Source: Saccharopolyspora erythraea NRRL 2338
Lineage (GTDB): Bacteria; Actinomycetota; Actinomycetes; Mycobacteriales; Pseudonocardiaceae
Direction of reading: 5' to 3'
DNA length: 64,000 nt
Assembly (NCBI RefSeq): GCF_000062885.1
Contig: NC_009142.1
Coordinates: 5,631,584 to 5,695,583 of the forward strand
Part shown: piece after piece, positions 46,401-55,946 of the stretch
How positions within the stretch are numbered: position 1 is the first letter of the stretch
How the letters are laid out: each line of letters begins with the position of its first letter
Translations under genes and position numbers: made by a program
The notes under the pieces: generated by a model
The model's database searches: none
What the model was told of the DNA's origin: nothing
What the model saw: only the letters and a program-made list of their open reading frames with translations

Positions 46401-46993
46401 TCAGTTGGACGGTCGGCGTGGTCGTCTCCCAAGCCAACGAGCTTTTGGTGGAACGCGGCAGCGCGACCGTCCTCCCGGAGGACTTGTCGTATTTCATCCG
46501 GTACGGCGTCGACACCACCACGGCCCTGAAGTTGCTGACCAGCGGTGTGAAGTCACGACGCATCGCTCACCAGATCGGTCGCAAGGCTCAAGCGCAGGAC
46601 ATCGAGTGGCGCGAGGTGCGTGACTGGCTCCGAAACCTCCACATCGCCGGATGGCGCCACGATTTCGAAGCAACACCTCGGGAGATCGAGGACCTGGCCG
46701 AGTTCTGCCGGTCACCGGCCCGGAGCCCACTGCGGCAACTTCTGGAGGACCACGAAACGACAGTCGATCTGGCTCGCCCGCTCGATTTTCTGCCAACGAG
46801 TCCACGGGCGGTCGAGCTACGTATGCCCAGCCCGTCCGCCCCAGTCGAAGTCTGGACTGTCGATTCGCCAGCCTCCCGGATCGGGATCATCGCGGCGGCT
46901 TCACACGCCGACATCCATCTGCTGCACAGCAGTGGCGTCGAGTGCTCCGCAACCACCGACGGCATCGTGGTGAGACTCCGCGAGGCGGACTGA
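43418..46993 (+). CDS. Large Ski2-like SF2 helicase, HamB-like
   Basis: 1191 aa. A ~300-residue helical N-terminal domain precedes the helicase core. Walker A: SVPTSAGKTLLAQ (about 328-340). DEAH box: FVIDEAHLLAQ (about 436-446). Motif III region: LILLSGVMG. Second RecA domain: VAYHHAGLPVDVLDALE (about 646), TDGVNLPVRTVL, and motif VI LNAVGRAGRAGRETEGW (about 713). This is the order of Ski2/Hel308/HamB enzymes. The ~450 C-terminal residues are helical and unfamiliar. With the nuclease gene before it, it forms a candidate antiphage module that would sense or unwind nucleic-acid ends and license cutting. The host-repair helicase alternative is less likely given the accessory setting. Confidence 0.8.
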   Translation: MDRALNSEALADALGQHAEGALPSVEELINLIADLEVQTFIRPEAIDENLLRAGWYLHGIASAAASPELYTPARQQRAFAVSAHIFDLALNESGRDVRDRLTLAFGAQVGYRRADLDPNATAIWRRVDDLLDGPGSAPEGDHDSGESGDLGADMRAASLSTESFMTMALRAGVAFLGLDVARIGQLLRVWRTEAAAMASRIEMDSLQSTMFGPAEAVTRAVAELMAFLRYGNRERLRAARAGLHSVIDLRAGGGDHDARWVTAHLLAIADGMETSSIWSVLPDGTPDAVAQAFTVGAPPVLTLWPPQRDLLMRTTANPLEPATTRLLLSVPTSAGKTLLAQILICHHLATQPGDVCYVTPLRSLGREMRQALSGRLRVLQKGLGADLPDFGAISIDDFFTFIDESGDSSVEVMTPERLAHLLRRDPEGVLDRFSMFVIDEAHLLAQQDRGFLLEWLLAVLATTDARLILLSGVMGNADKVAAWLDPTRPDVLFSSDWRGPRRLHALLYSDVVWEAEQRLPLKSKTFTSRSSYPVIADLRVRPAESNVQRLTTPRDEPIGEMESKRRTNGTYERNRTPFYLLCARTAHVLLPTGSLLMILSRRDYARNAAQEVAKRLDVTSRTEALREFLEERLGVQHPLVDCVLHGVAYHHAGLPVDVLDALEQAMRSEVLLAMFATSTLTDGVNLPVRTVLICETRYQGQDPGQQMDGPRLLNAVGRAGRAGRETEGWIVLGVQAKPADRHFEVLQPAADDLEIVSTLHSNDALHQLAEAEALIAETADALFELASGAAADFATFVWFVLSTLERLDPWASATDPRDVVRRLLAFTQMPDHIERRWMAFANHVEQQYARTPAESRRRWTVTGTALRSARRIEQIAVKVADEVTARHEDLPQADSGMTSLTTMSLTTEEALAVFDDAGIFELLLELPEAGKVWRFKPTVGAKTTVDVSVASALRGWLAGLDMPALAAAILPTVDNPSWRLEQTVDAVSGAFEHFLSWTVGVVVSQANELLVERGSATVLPEDLSYFIRYGVDTTTALKLLTSGVKSRRIAHQIGRKAQAQDIEWREVRDWLRNLHIAGWRHDFEATPREIEDLAEFCRSPARSPLRQLLEDHETTVDLARPLDFLPTSPRAVELRMPSPSAPVEVWTVDSPASRIGIIAAASHADIHLLHSSGVECSATTDGIVVRLREAD

Positions 46994-47033
46994 CCGCTAC
47001 AAGGGATCGTCCACTAAGCGATGCTCCTATGCG

Positions 47034-47310
47034 TCAAGCCGGTTGTGGCTCGGCGGTCCGCGACGGCGCTGGGAGTGCGGTGTTGTGGCCGATGAGCGCT
47101 TTGAAGACTTCGCGAGCCAGGTAGCGTTTGAGGCACCGGATGATCTCCCGCTTGGACTTGCCTTCTGCAGTGCGTCGAGCGGCGTAGGCGCGCGTCCTGG
47201 GGTCGCGACTTGGGCGACCGATTGCGAGCAGGTGCAACGCCCGGTTGGCGTCCCTGTTCCCACCGCGGTTGAGCCGGTTTGGGATCGTAATCGCCCGTTG
47301 CGGCGGTGTC
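47034..47310 (-). pseudogene. IS110-family transposase C-terminal remnant
   Basis: Reads RLNRGGNRDANRALHLLAIG, TRAYAARRTAEGKSKREIIRC and LKRYLAREVFKALIGHNTAL, the tail of the IS1111/IS110 Transposase_20 domain. Upstream sequence is out of frame and decayed. Different subgroup from the copy at 17.8-18.9 kb. The remaining stretch up to 47598 holds nothing recognisable. Confidence 0.75.
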
Positions 47311-47598
47311 GGCTACCTGACACACCCGCGCTCGCCGCCGGACGCGGCGAAGTCCCGGTCGGCGTCCTCCGCCTGGCGTTCGAAGCCGCCGGCGCTCTCT
47401 TGCGTGAACCCTAGCCGTGAGCGCGTCGACCTCGTTCGGTGTCAACCCGCCGCCTTGACTAGGGACGCGACATACGACTGTCTATTACTTAGGTACAGTG
47501 CGGGTCGTTGGGCAGCAGCCAGGCCGCACGCAGTCGAGGTCCGCCAACCTCGGTGCGCCGCCTGACCGCTGCCCACGCATAAGGGATGTGTCGGTGGG

Positions 47599-47739
47599 TC
47601 AGGGCGTTACGCCTTGGCCCGCCAGCACGAAACGCATTGCGTACGCCGCCAGCAGCGTCAACGACACGATCGCAGCGCGCACAGTCCGCTGGCATTGCAC
47701 ACAGCAACACCACCAGCCCGGCGATCCATCTCCGTGCAT
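47599..47739 (-). CDS. Small Cys-rich membrane protein
   Basis: 46 codons from ATG at 47739, nine bases after the very strong ribosome site AGGAAGGAGGG. The peptide opens MHGDGSPGWWCCCVQCQRTV and continues with one hydrophobic helix AAIVSLTLLAAYAMRFVLAG. The short Cys cluster before the helix suggests metal binding or a disulfide, but there is no family match I know. It is divergent from a truncated helix-turn-helix gene across two copies of an operator-like palindrome. Confidence 0.5.
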   Translation of the reverse strand: MHGDGSPGWWCCCVQCQRTVRAAIVSLTLLAAYAMRFVLAGQGVTP

Positions 47740-47832
47740 TGGGTATATCCCTCCTTCCTGAGGTTTGGGACGTGCATGCAGGAGGCTACCGAAATGAGAT
47801 CCACTCTTCGCGTGCAACCCCTCGTTGACCTG

Positions 47833-47900
47833 CATAGTTGTACAACTATGGCAATGCCGTCTGCTTGACCAGCAGGGTTCGAGATAGTTGTACAACTATG
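47833..47900. promoter_or_regulatory. Two copies of an ATAGTTGTACAACTAT palindrome
   Basis: CATAGTTGTACAACTATG at 47833-47850 and ATAGTTGTACAACTAT at 47884-47899: the same 16-base perfect palindrome twice, centres 50 bases apart, in the divergent region between the small membrane protein and the helix-turn-helix gene start. The ~50-base spacing and symmetry suit co-operative binding of a dimeric repressor. GntR-type regulators of conjugative elements use similar TTGTACAA-like sites; the actual regulator is not in view. Confidence 0.6.
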
Positions 47901-47967
47901 ACGAGCCCACCCACTTGACTTCCAGCGTTCGCCTCTATGGCTGCGATCGCCATCAGGGGGTGAGCAC

Positions 47968-48034
47968 ATGGCCGCCTCCCCCATCACCGACGCGGACCGA
48001 GAGCGCATGCGCGAGCTGCACGCGCAGGCTCGAC
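47968..48034 (+). pseudogene. 5' end of a helix-turn-helix gene, cut off by an IS3-family insertion
   Basis: ATG at 47968 follows CAGGGGGTGAG. The visible peptide MAASPITDADRERMRELHAQ is the opening of a common actinobacterial element protein whose next residues form a recognition helix. The coding sequence stops at the IS3 left end (48035). The remainder is not found right of the element (50781 onward). Confidence 0.55.
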
Positions 48035-48088
48035 TGAGGTGCCCCGAGTTTGGTGGAGGCCCTGAAGCCAGGATGATCGTCCTGGCAG

Positions 48089-48409
48089 ATGGGAGATCCA
48101 AGGTTCGATGGCTGCTCCGAAGAAGTACCCGACGAACTGCGTGAGCGTGCGGTGCGTGAGGTGGCCGAGTCCGGCCGGCCGATCGCGCATGTCGCTCGTG
48201 ATCTCGGTATCCACCCCGAGGCGCTGCGTAACTGGGTCCGGCAGGCCGAGGCCGACCGCGGTGAACGCACCGATCGAGCCACGACCAGCGAGAAAGACGA
48301 GCTGACACGGTTGCGCCGCGAGGTTGCCGAGCTGCGGCGGGCCAACGAGATCCTCAAGGCGGCGAGCGTGTATTTCGCCAAGGAGCTCGACCGTCCCCGG
48401 ACGAAGTGA
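48089..48409 (+). CDS. IS3-family transposase OrfA
   Basis: 106 residues: helix-turn-helix ELRERAVREVAESGRPIAHVARDLGIHPEALRNWVRQAE and a leucine-zipper-like tail KDELTRLRREVAELRRANEILKAAS. The expected beginning MAAPKKYP lies in another frame (ATG at 48107); one base near 48125 seems lost, so translation would need the upstream ATG at 48089. The stop overlaps orfB start, the usual frameshift zone. Confidence 0.82.
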   Translation: MGDPRFDGCSEEVPDELRERAVREVAESGRPIAHVARDLGIHPEALRNWVRQAEADRGERTDRATTSEKDELTRLRREVAELRRANEILKAASVYFAKELDRPRTK

Positions 48410-48536
48410 CCGCGATGATCGATGATCACAAGGACCGCTTCGGGGTCGAGCCGATCTGTCGGGTGCTGGAGTTCCCGCCCAGCACGTACTACGCCCACAA
48501 GGCCCGTAAGCCCGCTCGACGAAGCCTGCGAGATGA

Positions 48537-50447
<1,911 letters not shown>

Positions 50448-50993
50448 CAATACCTGTCCATCCGCTACGGCCAACGCCTGGCCGAGGTCGGTGTGACCGC
50501 CTCGGTCGGCTCGGTCGCCGACTCCTACGACAACGCCATGGCCGAGGCCCTCAACGGAACCTTCAAAGCCGAACTGATCGAACGACGCAGCTGGCCGAAC
50601 CCGGCCGCGGTCCAACGAGCCGTGCTGCAATGGGTCGGTTGGTACAACCACGACCGCCTCCACAGCGCGATCGGCCACGTCCCACCCGCCGAATACGAAG
50701 CCATGCACTACCGTTCCACCATCACCCCGAAGACCGCCTGATCCACACACTCCGGTCTCCATCAAAACCGGGGCAGCTCAACCTTCAGCCCTCCTCGGCG
50801 GATGGCTGGCCCCGGAGAGCGTATGTGTCCCGAAACAGGACACATCGTGGACCGAAGTGGACACGCGGCGACACTCCCTAAGTCGTGGACTATTACCAAG
50901 ACTGGGATGCGTGGACTTCGTCAGAGTGCAGGCGGGAACAGACTTTGATGCTGGATCCAGCCTCGGGCATAGGGCAGCGTTCGGTGGTCGCTG

Positions 50994-51938
50994 ATGGACG
51001 TGAGCAGGATTTCAACAGGACTTACTTCAGCCTGGAGCCATCTTCTGGCCGACTGGGATCGGACCCTGCGCTCATCGGGGAAGCCCGAGACCACGCGCTA
51101 CAACTACCTCCTTGCCGTGGCCCAGTTTGCCCGCTTTCTCACCGACAACGCGGCCGACTGCGCTGCCGGGCCAGCGGCGCCGGCAGAGTCGACGCGTGCG
51201 CACATCGAGGAGTTTCAGGCCTGGATGATCGAGACACGCTCGGCCTCGACAGCCTTGAACAAGCACAAGGTTCTGCAGCAGTTCTTCAAGTGGCTCGCCG
51301 AGGACGAGCAGGAGATCGACCGCTCACCCATGGAACGTGTCAAGGCCCCCACCACACCCACCAAACTGGTGCCGGTCATGGGCGATGAGGACACCAAGAA
51401 GATCCTCGACACCTGCAACGGCAAGACGTTCACCGACCTTCGAGACCAGGCGATCATCCGTCTCTACTACGGCACCGGCGCACGATTGGCCGAAGTCGCG
51501 AACCTCACCACCGACGACCTCGACATGGCCACCGACTCGGTCGTGTACCAGGGCAAGGGCGGGAAGAGTCGGCGCGTGCGGTTCGGACCGAAAACCGCCC
51601 GGGCACTGAGTCGCTACCTGCGCGCTCGCTCCCGTCACCGCGCAGCGGACGTGCCGAGCCTCTGGCTGGCCGCACGCGGCGCCCAGCCACTGCAGGCGAA
51701 CGGGATCAAGATCATGCTGAAGAGACGAGGCAAACACGCTGGAGTATCCGGCGTTCACGCCCACCGATGGCGCCACAACTACGCCCACGCGTGGAAGCTC
51801 GCCGGCGGCGACACCGGTGATCTGATGCTGCTGCTGGGCTGGAGCACGGATGCGATGGCTCGCCACTACGGTGCCAGCGCTGCCGCCGAACGCGCCCAGG
51901 AAGTCCAACTGCGAATGAGAATCGGGGAAAATGTCTAA
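50994..51938 (+). CDS. Tyrosine recombinase (XerC/D-like), first of a convergent pair
   Basis: 314 aa. The N-terminal SAM-like domain includes KPETTRYNYLLAVAQFARFL and STALNKHKVLQQFFKWLAEDEQE. Catalytic boxes: Arg in IIRLYYGTGARLAEVANL, Lys region VVYQGKGGKSRRVRFG, HxxR in VHAHRWRHNYAHAW, and LLLGWSTDAMARHYGAS with His/Trp and the nucleophile Tyr. It is paralogous along its whole length to the leftward recombinase at 52327-53277, with a small gene between. It overlaps that small gene by eight bases. Confidence 0.93.
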   Translation: MDVSRISTGLTSAWSHLLADWDRTLRSSGKPETTRYNYLLAVAQFARFLTDNAADCAAGPAAPAESTRAHIEEFQAWMIETRSASTALNKHKVLQQFFKWLAEDEQEIDRSPMERVKAPTTPTKLVPVMGDEDTKKILDTCNGKTFTDLRDQAIIRLYYGTGARLAEVANLTTDDLDMATDSVVYQGKGGKSRRVRFGPKTARALSRYLRARSRHRAADVPSLWLAARGAQPLQANGIKIMLKRRGKHAGVSGVHAHRWRHNYAHAWKLAGGDTGDLMLLLGWSTDAMARHYGASAAAERAQEVQLRMRIGENV

Positions 51939-52212
51939 CGATCAAGGAATGACTCCATCCCAGCGCAGTCGGCGAGCCCGAGCCGCCGCCCATGCCTCCT
52001 GGGCCAACACCGCTGACCGAACGGCACGAACGAGCCACGGAACCCGAGCGTTTCTCGCTCGCTTCGAGCGGCAGGTCGACCCGCATGGCCAGCTTGATCC
52101 AGCGGAGCGGGAAGTGCGAGCACGCCACGCCCGCATGGCCTACATGCTCAGCCTCGCCGAACGCTCCGCTCAGGCGAGAAGCAAGAGACGCGCACAAGCA
52201 GAACGGCAGTAG
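51931..52212 (+). CDS. Small recombinase-associated protein
   Basis: 93 residues: TPSQRSRRARAAAHASWANT, RTARTSHGTRAFLARFERQVDP, GQLDPAEREVRARHARMAYM, LSLAERSAQARSKR. Highly charged and helical with no enzyme motif; proteins of this pattern are common beside actinobacterial integrases and may be accessory DNA-binding factors. Coupled to the recombinase before it. A 5' fragment of a relative lies at 19253-19390 beside the other att-like repeat. Confidence 0.65.
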   Translation: MSNDQGMTPSQRSRRARAAAHASWANTADRTARTSHGTRAFLARFERQVDPHGQLDPAEREVRARHARMAYMLSLAERSAQARSKRRAQAERQ

Positions 52213-52254
52213 CCGAGACCCCACTCGGGTCTGCGATCACTGTCGCGGAACGCG

Positions 52255-52289
52255 GGCGGTGCGGTGTGCTCCGTGCACACCGCACCGCC
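52255..52289. terminator. 14-bp hairpin between convergent genes
   Basis: GGCGGTGCGGTGTG and CACACCGCACCGCC are perfect arms around seven bases. It lies between the ends of the small gene (52212) and the leftward recombinase (52327) and would stop transcription from both sides. Confidence 0.72.
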
Positions 52290-52326
52290 TGCGCTTCTGT
52301 CATCGGCCTGGCCCGCAAAGGCTCGT

Positions 52327-53277
52327 TCAGACGTCGTCGCCGATTCCCATGCGCACCTGGCTCTCCTGGGCCCGCTCGGCGGCGGCGCTGGCGCCGTAGT
52401 GCCGCGGCATCGCATCCGAACTCCACCCCAGCAGCAACATCAGATCACCGGTGTCGCCACCGGCGCGCTTCCACTGATGGGCGTAGGTGTGGCGCCACCG
52501 GTGCGCGTGCACGTGGTCCAGGCCCGCCCTCTGGCCCAGCCGCTTGAGGCGGATCTTGATGCCGTTGGCGTTGAGAGCCTGTCCCCCGCGATCAGCCAGC
52601 CACAAGTTCGGCAGATCAGCACCCTTGCGCTTGGCGCGCGCACGCAGATAGCGGCTCAGCGCGCGGGCGGTCCTGGCACCCATGCGCACCCGCCGGACCT
52701 TGCCGCCCTTGCCGTAGAGGGTCACCGACTCCGTCTTGAGATCGACATCCTCCAGCCTGAGGTGGGCGACCTCGGCCAGCCGGGCCCCGGTGTTGCAGAA
52801 CAGCCGGATGATCGCCTGATCCCGCAGGCTCAAAAAGTCCTTGCCCTTGCAGACCTCCAGCAGGCGCGTGGTCGCCTCCTCCTCGAGCACCGGAACCAGC
52901 TTGGTCGGCGCCTTGGGCAACCGCACCCGCTCCATCGGGGAACGATCGATCTCCTCCTCGTCGAGCATCAGCCACTTGAACAACTGCTGCAGGGCCTTGT
53001 GCTTGTTGACCGCCGTGGCCGCCGAACGCGTCTCGATCATCCACGCCTGGAACGCCTCGATGTGGGCCTTGGCGACCTCGGCCGGGTCCTCGGCCGCCGC
53101 GTCGGCCTCGGGATCGGGCGCGTGCTCGGCGAGATACCGCGCCAGCTGCGCGGCGGCCAGGACGTAGTTGTAGCGGGTGGTCTCCGGCCGGTTGCCGGAA
53201 CGCAGGCTGCGGTCCCAGTCCCGCAGGTAGCCGGCCCAGGTCACAGACAGGCCGTCGGTGATCCGTTCAAGATCCAT
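52327..53277 (-). CDS. Tyrosine recombinase (XerC/D-like), second of a convergent pair
   Basis: About 316 aa. RPETTRYNYVLAAAQLARYL and ATAVNKHKALQQLFKWLMLD form the core-binding domain. Catalytic boxes: IIRLFCNTGARLAEVAHLRL (Arg), TLYGKGGKVRRVRMG (Lys), VHAHRWRHTYAHQW (HxxR) and LLLGWSSDAMPRHYGAS (Trp and Tyr). ATG at 53277 matches the start of its paralogue MDVSRIS; 53286 is also possible. It ends against the small gene and begins inside direct repeat copy B, 120 bases from the tRNA-like half site, the normal place for an element's integrase. Confidence 0.93.
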   Translation of the reverse strand: MDLERITDGLSVTWAGYLRDWDRSLRSGNRPETTRYNYVLAAAQLARYLAEHAPDPEADAAAEDPAEVAKAHIEAFQAWMIETRSAATAVNKHKALQQLFKWLMLDEEEIDRSPMERVRLPKAPTKLVPVLEEEATTRLLEVCKGKDFLSLRDQAIIRLFCNTGARLAEVAHLRLEDVDLKTESVTLYGKGGKVRRVRMGARTARALSRYLRARAKRKGADLPNLWLADRGGQALNANGIKIRLKRLGQRAGLDHVHAHRWRHTYAHQWKRAGGDTGDLMLLLGWSSDAMPRHYGASAAAERAQESQVRMGIGDDV

Positions 53278-53586
53278 CGGGGGCATCGCGAAGCTCCGAA
53301 GTCAAGGTGTCGGTAAGCGGCATGCTTGACTTCGAAGAACGAACATTGATCATCAAAAAAGGGTCTTCACAGGTTCTGACCTGCGAAGACCCTTTCGACC
53401 GTCGGGACGGCGGGATTCGAACCCACGACCCCTTGACCCCCAGCGGTGGCCGGACAAGTGCGCCACCAGCACAAACAGCGACACCGCAGGTAAGGGCGCT
53501 CCCGTCCACTGCCGTATAGAGCGATATGCCGTGGAACTCGCCAACACGATCCTCCCACTTTCCTCCCAACACCAGCGTCAAAACGG
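53267..53586. repeat. Direct repeat copy B with tRNA-Pro-like 3' half (candidate att site)
   Basis: Imperfect direct copy of 19441-19752. 53403-53443, read on the minus strand, gives an intact anticodon loop CTGGGGG (anticodon GGG), TCAAG stem strand, T-arm with GGTTCGAATCCC and acceptor strand CGTCCCG of a tRNA-Pro-like gene. The 5' half is replaced by unrelated sequence at the anticodon stem, the usual crossover place of tyrosine recombinases. It is therefore a recombined att site, not a tRNA gene. Confidence 0.72.
53355..53395 (-). terminator. Terminator of the tRNA-like half gene
   Basis: On the minus strand, directly after the tRNA-like 3' end, AAAGGGTCTTCGCAGGT and its complement (one mismatch) form a 17-bp stem with a four-base loop followed by six T. 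This is a textbook intrinsic terminator and is preserved with changes in copy A (19525-19567). Confidence 0.8.
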
Positions 53587-54064
53587 CCTGCTTGACCATC
53601 ACCCGGTGTGGGTTCAAGACGCTGGACCGAGTCGACTCGTACGCCGACTATCCCTGGCTCAACGCACGTCAAGCCTCCCAGATTCCTCCCCCGCTGTCCC
53701 TCCCACCCGGAATATCCAGGACCAAGTCCCGCCCGGCGGGACTCAGCGCCCGGCCAGTGCGCTGGCACCTGCCGCGTGGACTCTCCCCAACCGGATGGCT
53801 GGACAACGCAGGCGTCCAGCCCTCACTGACAGCTCCTGGGGCGCAGCCACACTCTGCCGGACACCGCGACCTGCGAGATCCGAGGCGCTAGACGAAGTGA
53901 TCGTCATGGGCAAGGTTGGCATCCTCATCGGTCCTGGCGAACCGATGCCACGTCTGGCGCGGCACAGTCACCCCGATTCCGGTGTGGGCGTTGCGCTCCT
54001 AATCGCCCTGGCGGACCGATGCCACGACCGTCCGAGTCTGGAGAGTCGAATGTTAACGGCGGCG
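53587..54064. other. Gap without a recognisable gene
   Basis: About 480 bases between the att-like repeat and the IS256 remnant. No frame in it resembles a protein family and no repeat or hairpin stands out. Confidence 0.4.
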
Positions 54065-54558
54065 TTGTGGCGTCGAGATCGACACCGACGGCGATGTGAG
54101 CATAGCGGTTGTGGACCCTGGTGGCCGTCACGGACCTTCATCACCAGCGCATCCAGGTAAATGACCGGGTATATCTCTTCCAGTAGACGCGACTGCCGGA
54201 CCGTGACCTCTCCAGCACCGTGTCGGTGATCTTGGATATCGATCTTCTCGTGCGACAGCTCCAGTTGCGCTGCAGGTGATGCTGAATATCGCGCACGGCC
54301 ATCCCCGCCCACGTACAGCGAGAGGGATGTTCTCGTCCAGACCGCCGACCCACCGCGGGCCCTTCGGCACCAGACGCGACTCAAACGATCCGGCTCGGTT
54401 GCGGGGCACGTCTTGACCAGCTTGGACAGGAACCCGCCCTGCCCGGTCAACGCCAACCGGTCCCGATCGACGTTGTCCGTCACACCATCAAGCAGACCAG
54501 CCTCAAGCATCTCCTTGACCGCATCCGGGGCCGACCGCGGCGACACCGTGGTCCCGAA
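54065..54558 (-). pseudogene. Decayed IS256-family transposase (N-terminal part)
   Basis: Pieces in several frames match the intact copy at 28854-30251: DAVKEMLEAGLLDGVTDNVD, LALTGQGGFLSKLVK, then after an internal loss of about 50 codons RAGSFESRLVPKGPRW, VRDIQHHLQRN, LLEEIYPVIYLDALVMKVRDG (first catalytic Asp) and HIAVGVDLD. It stops soon after and has many frame breaks, so it is an old copy. Confidence 0.8.
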
Positions 54559-54702
54559 CGGATCCGCTCACACTGGCAGACGTGGCCATTCGCGCTGCTC
54601 ACTCAGCAGTTCTCCCGGCGGGCTTCCGACACACCGGTGCCCAAACTCCCCCGTTGCCCTCGAAGCAATCTTCCGGAACGATCTAGGTCCGTGGACGACG
54701 AC

Positions 54703-55737
54703 ATGCGGCAAACTCCACAGATCACCGTCGAAGGCTCCAGCGAACCTGCGAGAAGTCATGGATGGCAAGCGGTGTGGGACGGCACTCTCGCTTTCGCGTT
54801 CGGGGGTATGTTCACCGGCGGTTTCGGGGTCGAGTTCGTGAAGTCGTTCGCCACCGGCGACGACAAGGGACGCTGGTGGATCACGGCATGTCTCGCCATT
54901 GCGGTCGCCACCCTCGTCCTCGGGACAGTGCAGCGCCGCCGACAACAGCGATTGCAGCAAGTTGGCATCGTGGCCACCGCAGACGACCGCAAGCGTGGAG
55001 CATACCCAGACCGAGACGCCCTTGCGTTCAGCTGCACCGCTTATGCCGCCACGCTCAAAACCAGCATCATTCTACCTGAGAACAAACCGTGGAACGACCA
55101 CGAGATCGATGCACTCGCCGACGAAGTCGTACGCGCCATCCAGATCGCCACCACAACCGTTTCGGATTCGGCACGCATCAACCTCATTCCAACCATGCCC
55201 CTCAACGTCGGATTCTGGTTCGGCACCCGACTGAAGTCCGACAAAGCACACGAGATCGCCATTCATGGCCGGAAGAGAAACAACGGTTCTCCCTCCTACT
55301 TCCCCGCGACGATCCTCCGTGAAACGACCACCACCGCGACACCGCTTGAAGTCGGTATGGAAACCTTCGAGGACGGGGATCCCGATGTGGCGGCGATCGC
55401 CCTGGACCTGCAGGGACGCGGCAATGACTTTCTTGTTCCAGTCCGGAAGGTCTGCCAAGAACACGGTGCCCGGACGCTGCTCAGCCTCCGCACATGGTCG
55501 ACCACAATCCCGGAGACCAGGGAGGCTTTCACCGCCGTCGTCGAACAAGCCTGCCGCGAGTGGCGCAAGCACACGGAAACGACGGGGGCGCAACGACATC
55601 GACTCATCTTTCTCAGCGGCCCCATCCCAATCGCCGTCGCACTCGGCGCTCGATTCGCCCCCGAACGGGGCCGCTGGACCGCCTTCACCTTCGACCGAGA
55701 CACGAGCCGGTACGTACCCTTCCCAACCCGGGATTGA
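54703..55737 (+). CDS. Two-TM SAVED-domain protein (Cap14-like candidate)
   Basis: 344 aa from ATG at 54703 (GTG at 54691 also possible; no good ribosome site for either). Two hydrophobic helices lie at about 27-49 (TLAFAFGGMFTGGFGVEFV) and 58-77 (WWITACLAIAVATLVLGTVQ). The soluble rest ends RLIFLSGPIPIAVALGARF...WTAFTFD...YVPF, which resembles the closing block of SAVED domains (HLFxAGPxPxAVxLGxxL...Y-x-P). SAVED domains bind cyclic oligonucleotides; membrane-anchored ones are effectors in CBASS (Cap14), and SAVED fusions also serve type III CRISPR systems. Here the gene ends ~210 bases before a CRISPR array. No cyclase or Cas10 gene is in the window. Confidence 0.6.
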   Translation: MRQTPQITVEGSSEPARSHGWQAVWDGTLAFAFGGMFTGGFGVEFVKSFATGDDKGRWWITACLAIAVATLVLGTVQRRRQQRLQQVGIVATADDRKRGAYPDRDALAFSCTAYAATLKTSIILPENKPWNDHEIDALADEVVRAIQIATTTVSDSARINLIPTMPLNVGFWFGTRLKSDKAHEIAIHGRKRNNGSPSYFPATILRETTTTATPLEVGMETFEDGDPDVAAIALDLQGRGNDFLVPVRKVCQEHGARTLLSLRTWSTTIPETREAFTAVVEQACREWRKHTETTGAQRHRLIFLSGPIPIAVALGARFAPERGRWTAFTFDRDTSRYVPFPTRD

Positions 55738-55826
55738 CCTGCAGCAGCCTCTACTCGGATGGCCCCACACGCGAGCGGCCCAGCGACGCCACCACCAGGC
55801 GGGGGCACTCGCGGCGAATCACCGCA

Positions 55827-55946
55827 GGTCAGAAGCGAGAGGCAGGCATGTAAGATCCACATCGGTGGACGCTAAGATCGACACCGAGCACCCGCTCGAA
55901 ACGATCTTTGAAAAGCCAGGACACGGGCACCGAAAACAAGGAGCCC
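55827..55946 (+). promoter_or_regulatory. Leader of CRISPR array 1
   Basis: 120 bases directly before the first repeat, closely matching 62350-62468 before array 2: GGTCAGAAGCGAGA, CAGGCATGTAAGAT (a TAAGAT -10-like box), CTCGAAACGATCTTTGAAAA and CAGGACACG are shared. Degenerate repeats at the far end of the array confirm that this side is the leader. New spacers would be added at 55946/55947. Confidence 0.75.

Noticed and set aside
53403-53480. A complete tRNA gene
   Set aside because: Only the anticodon loop and 3' half fit tRNA-Pro. The 5' acceptor, D-arm and 5' anticodon strand are absent, so it is a half site.
54703-55737. Calling a complete CBASS operon
   Set aside because: A SAVED-like effector alone is visible; there is no CD-NTase, Cap2 or Cap3 gene nearby.
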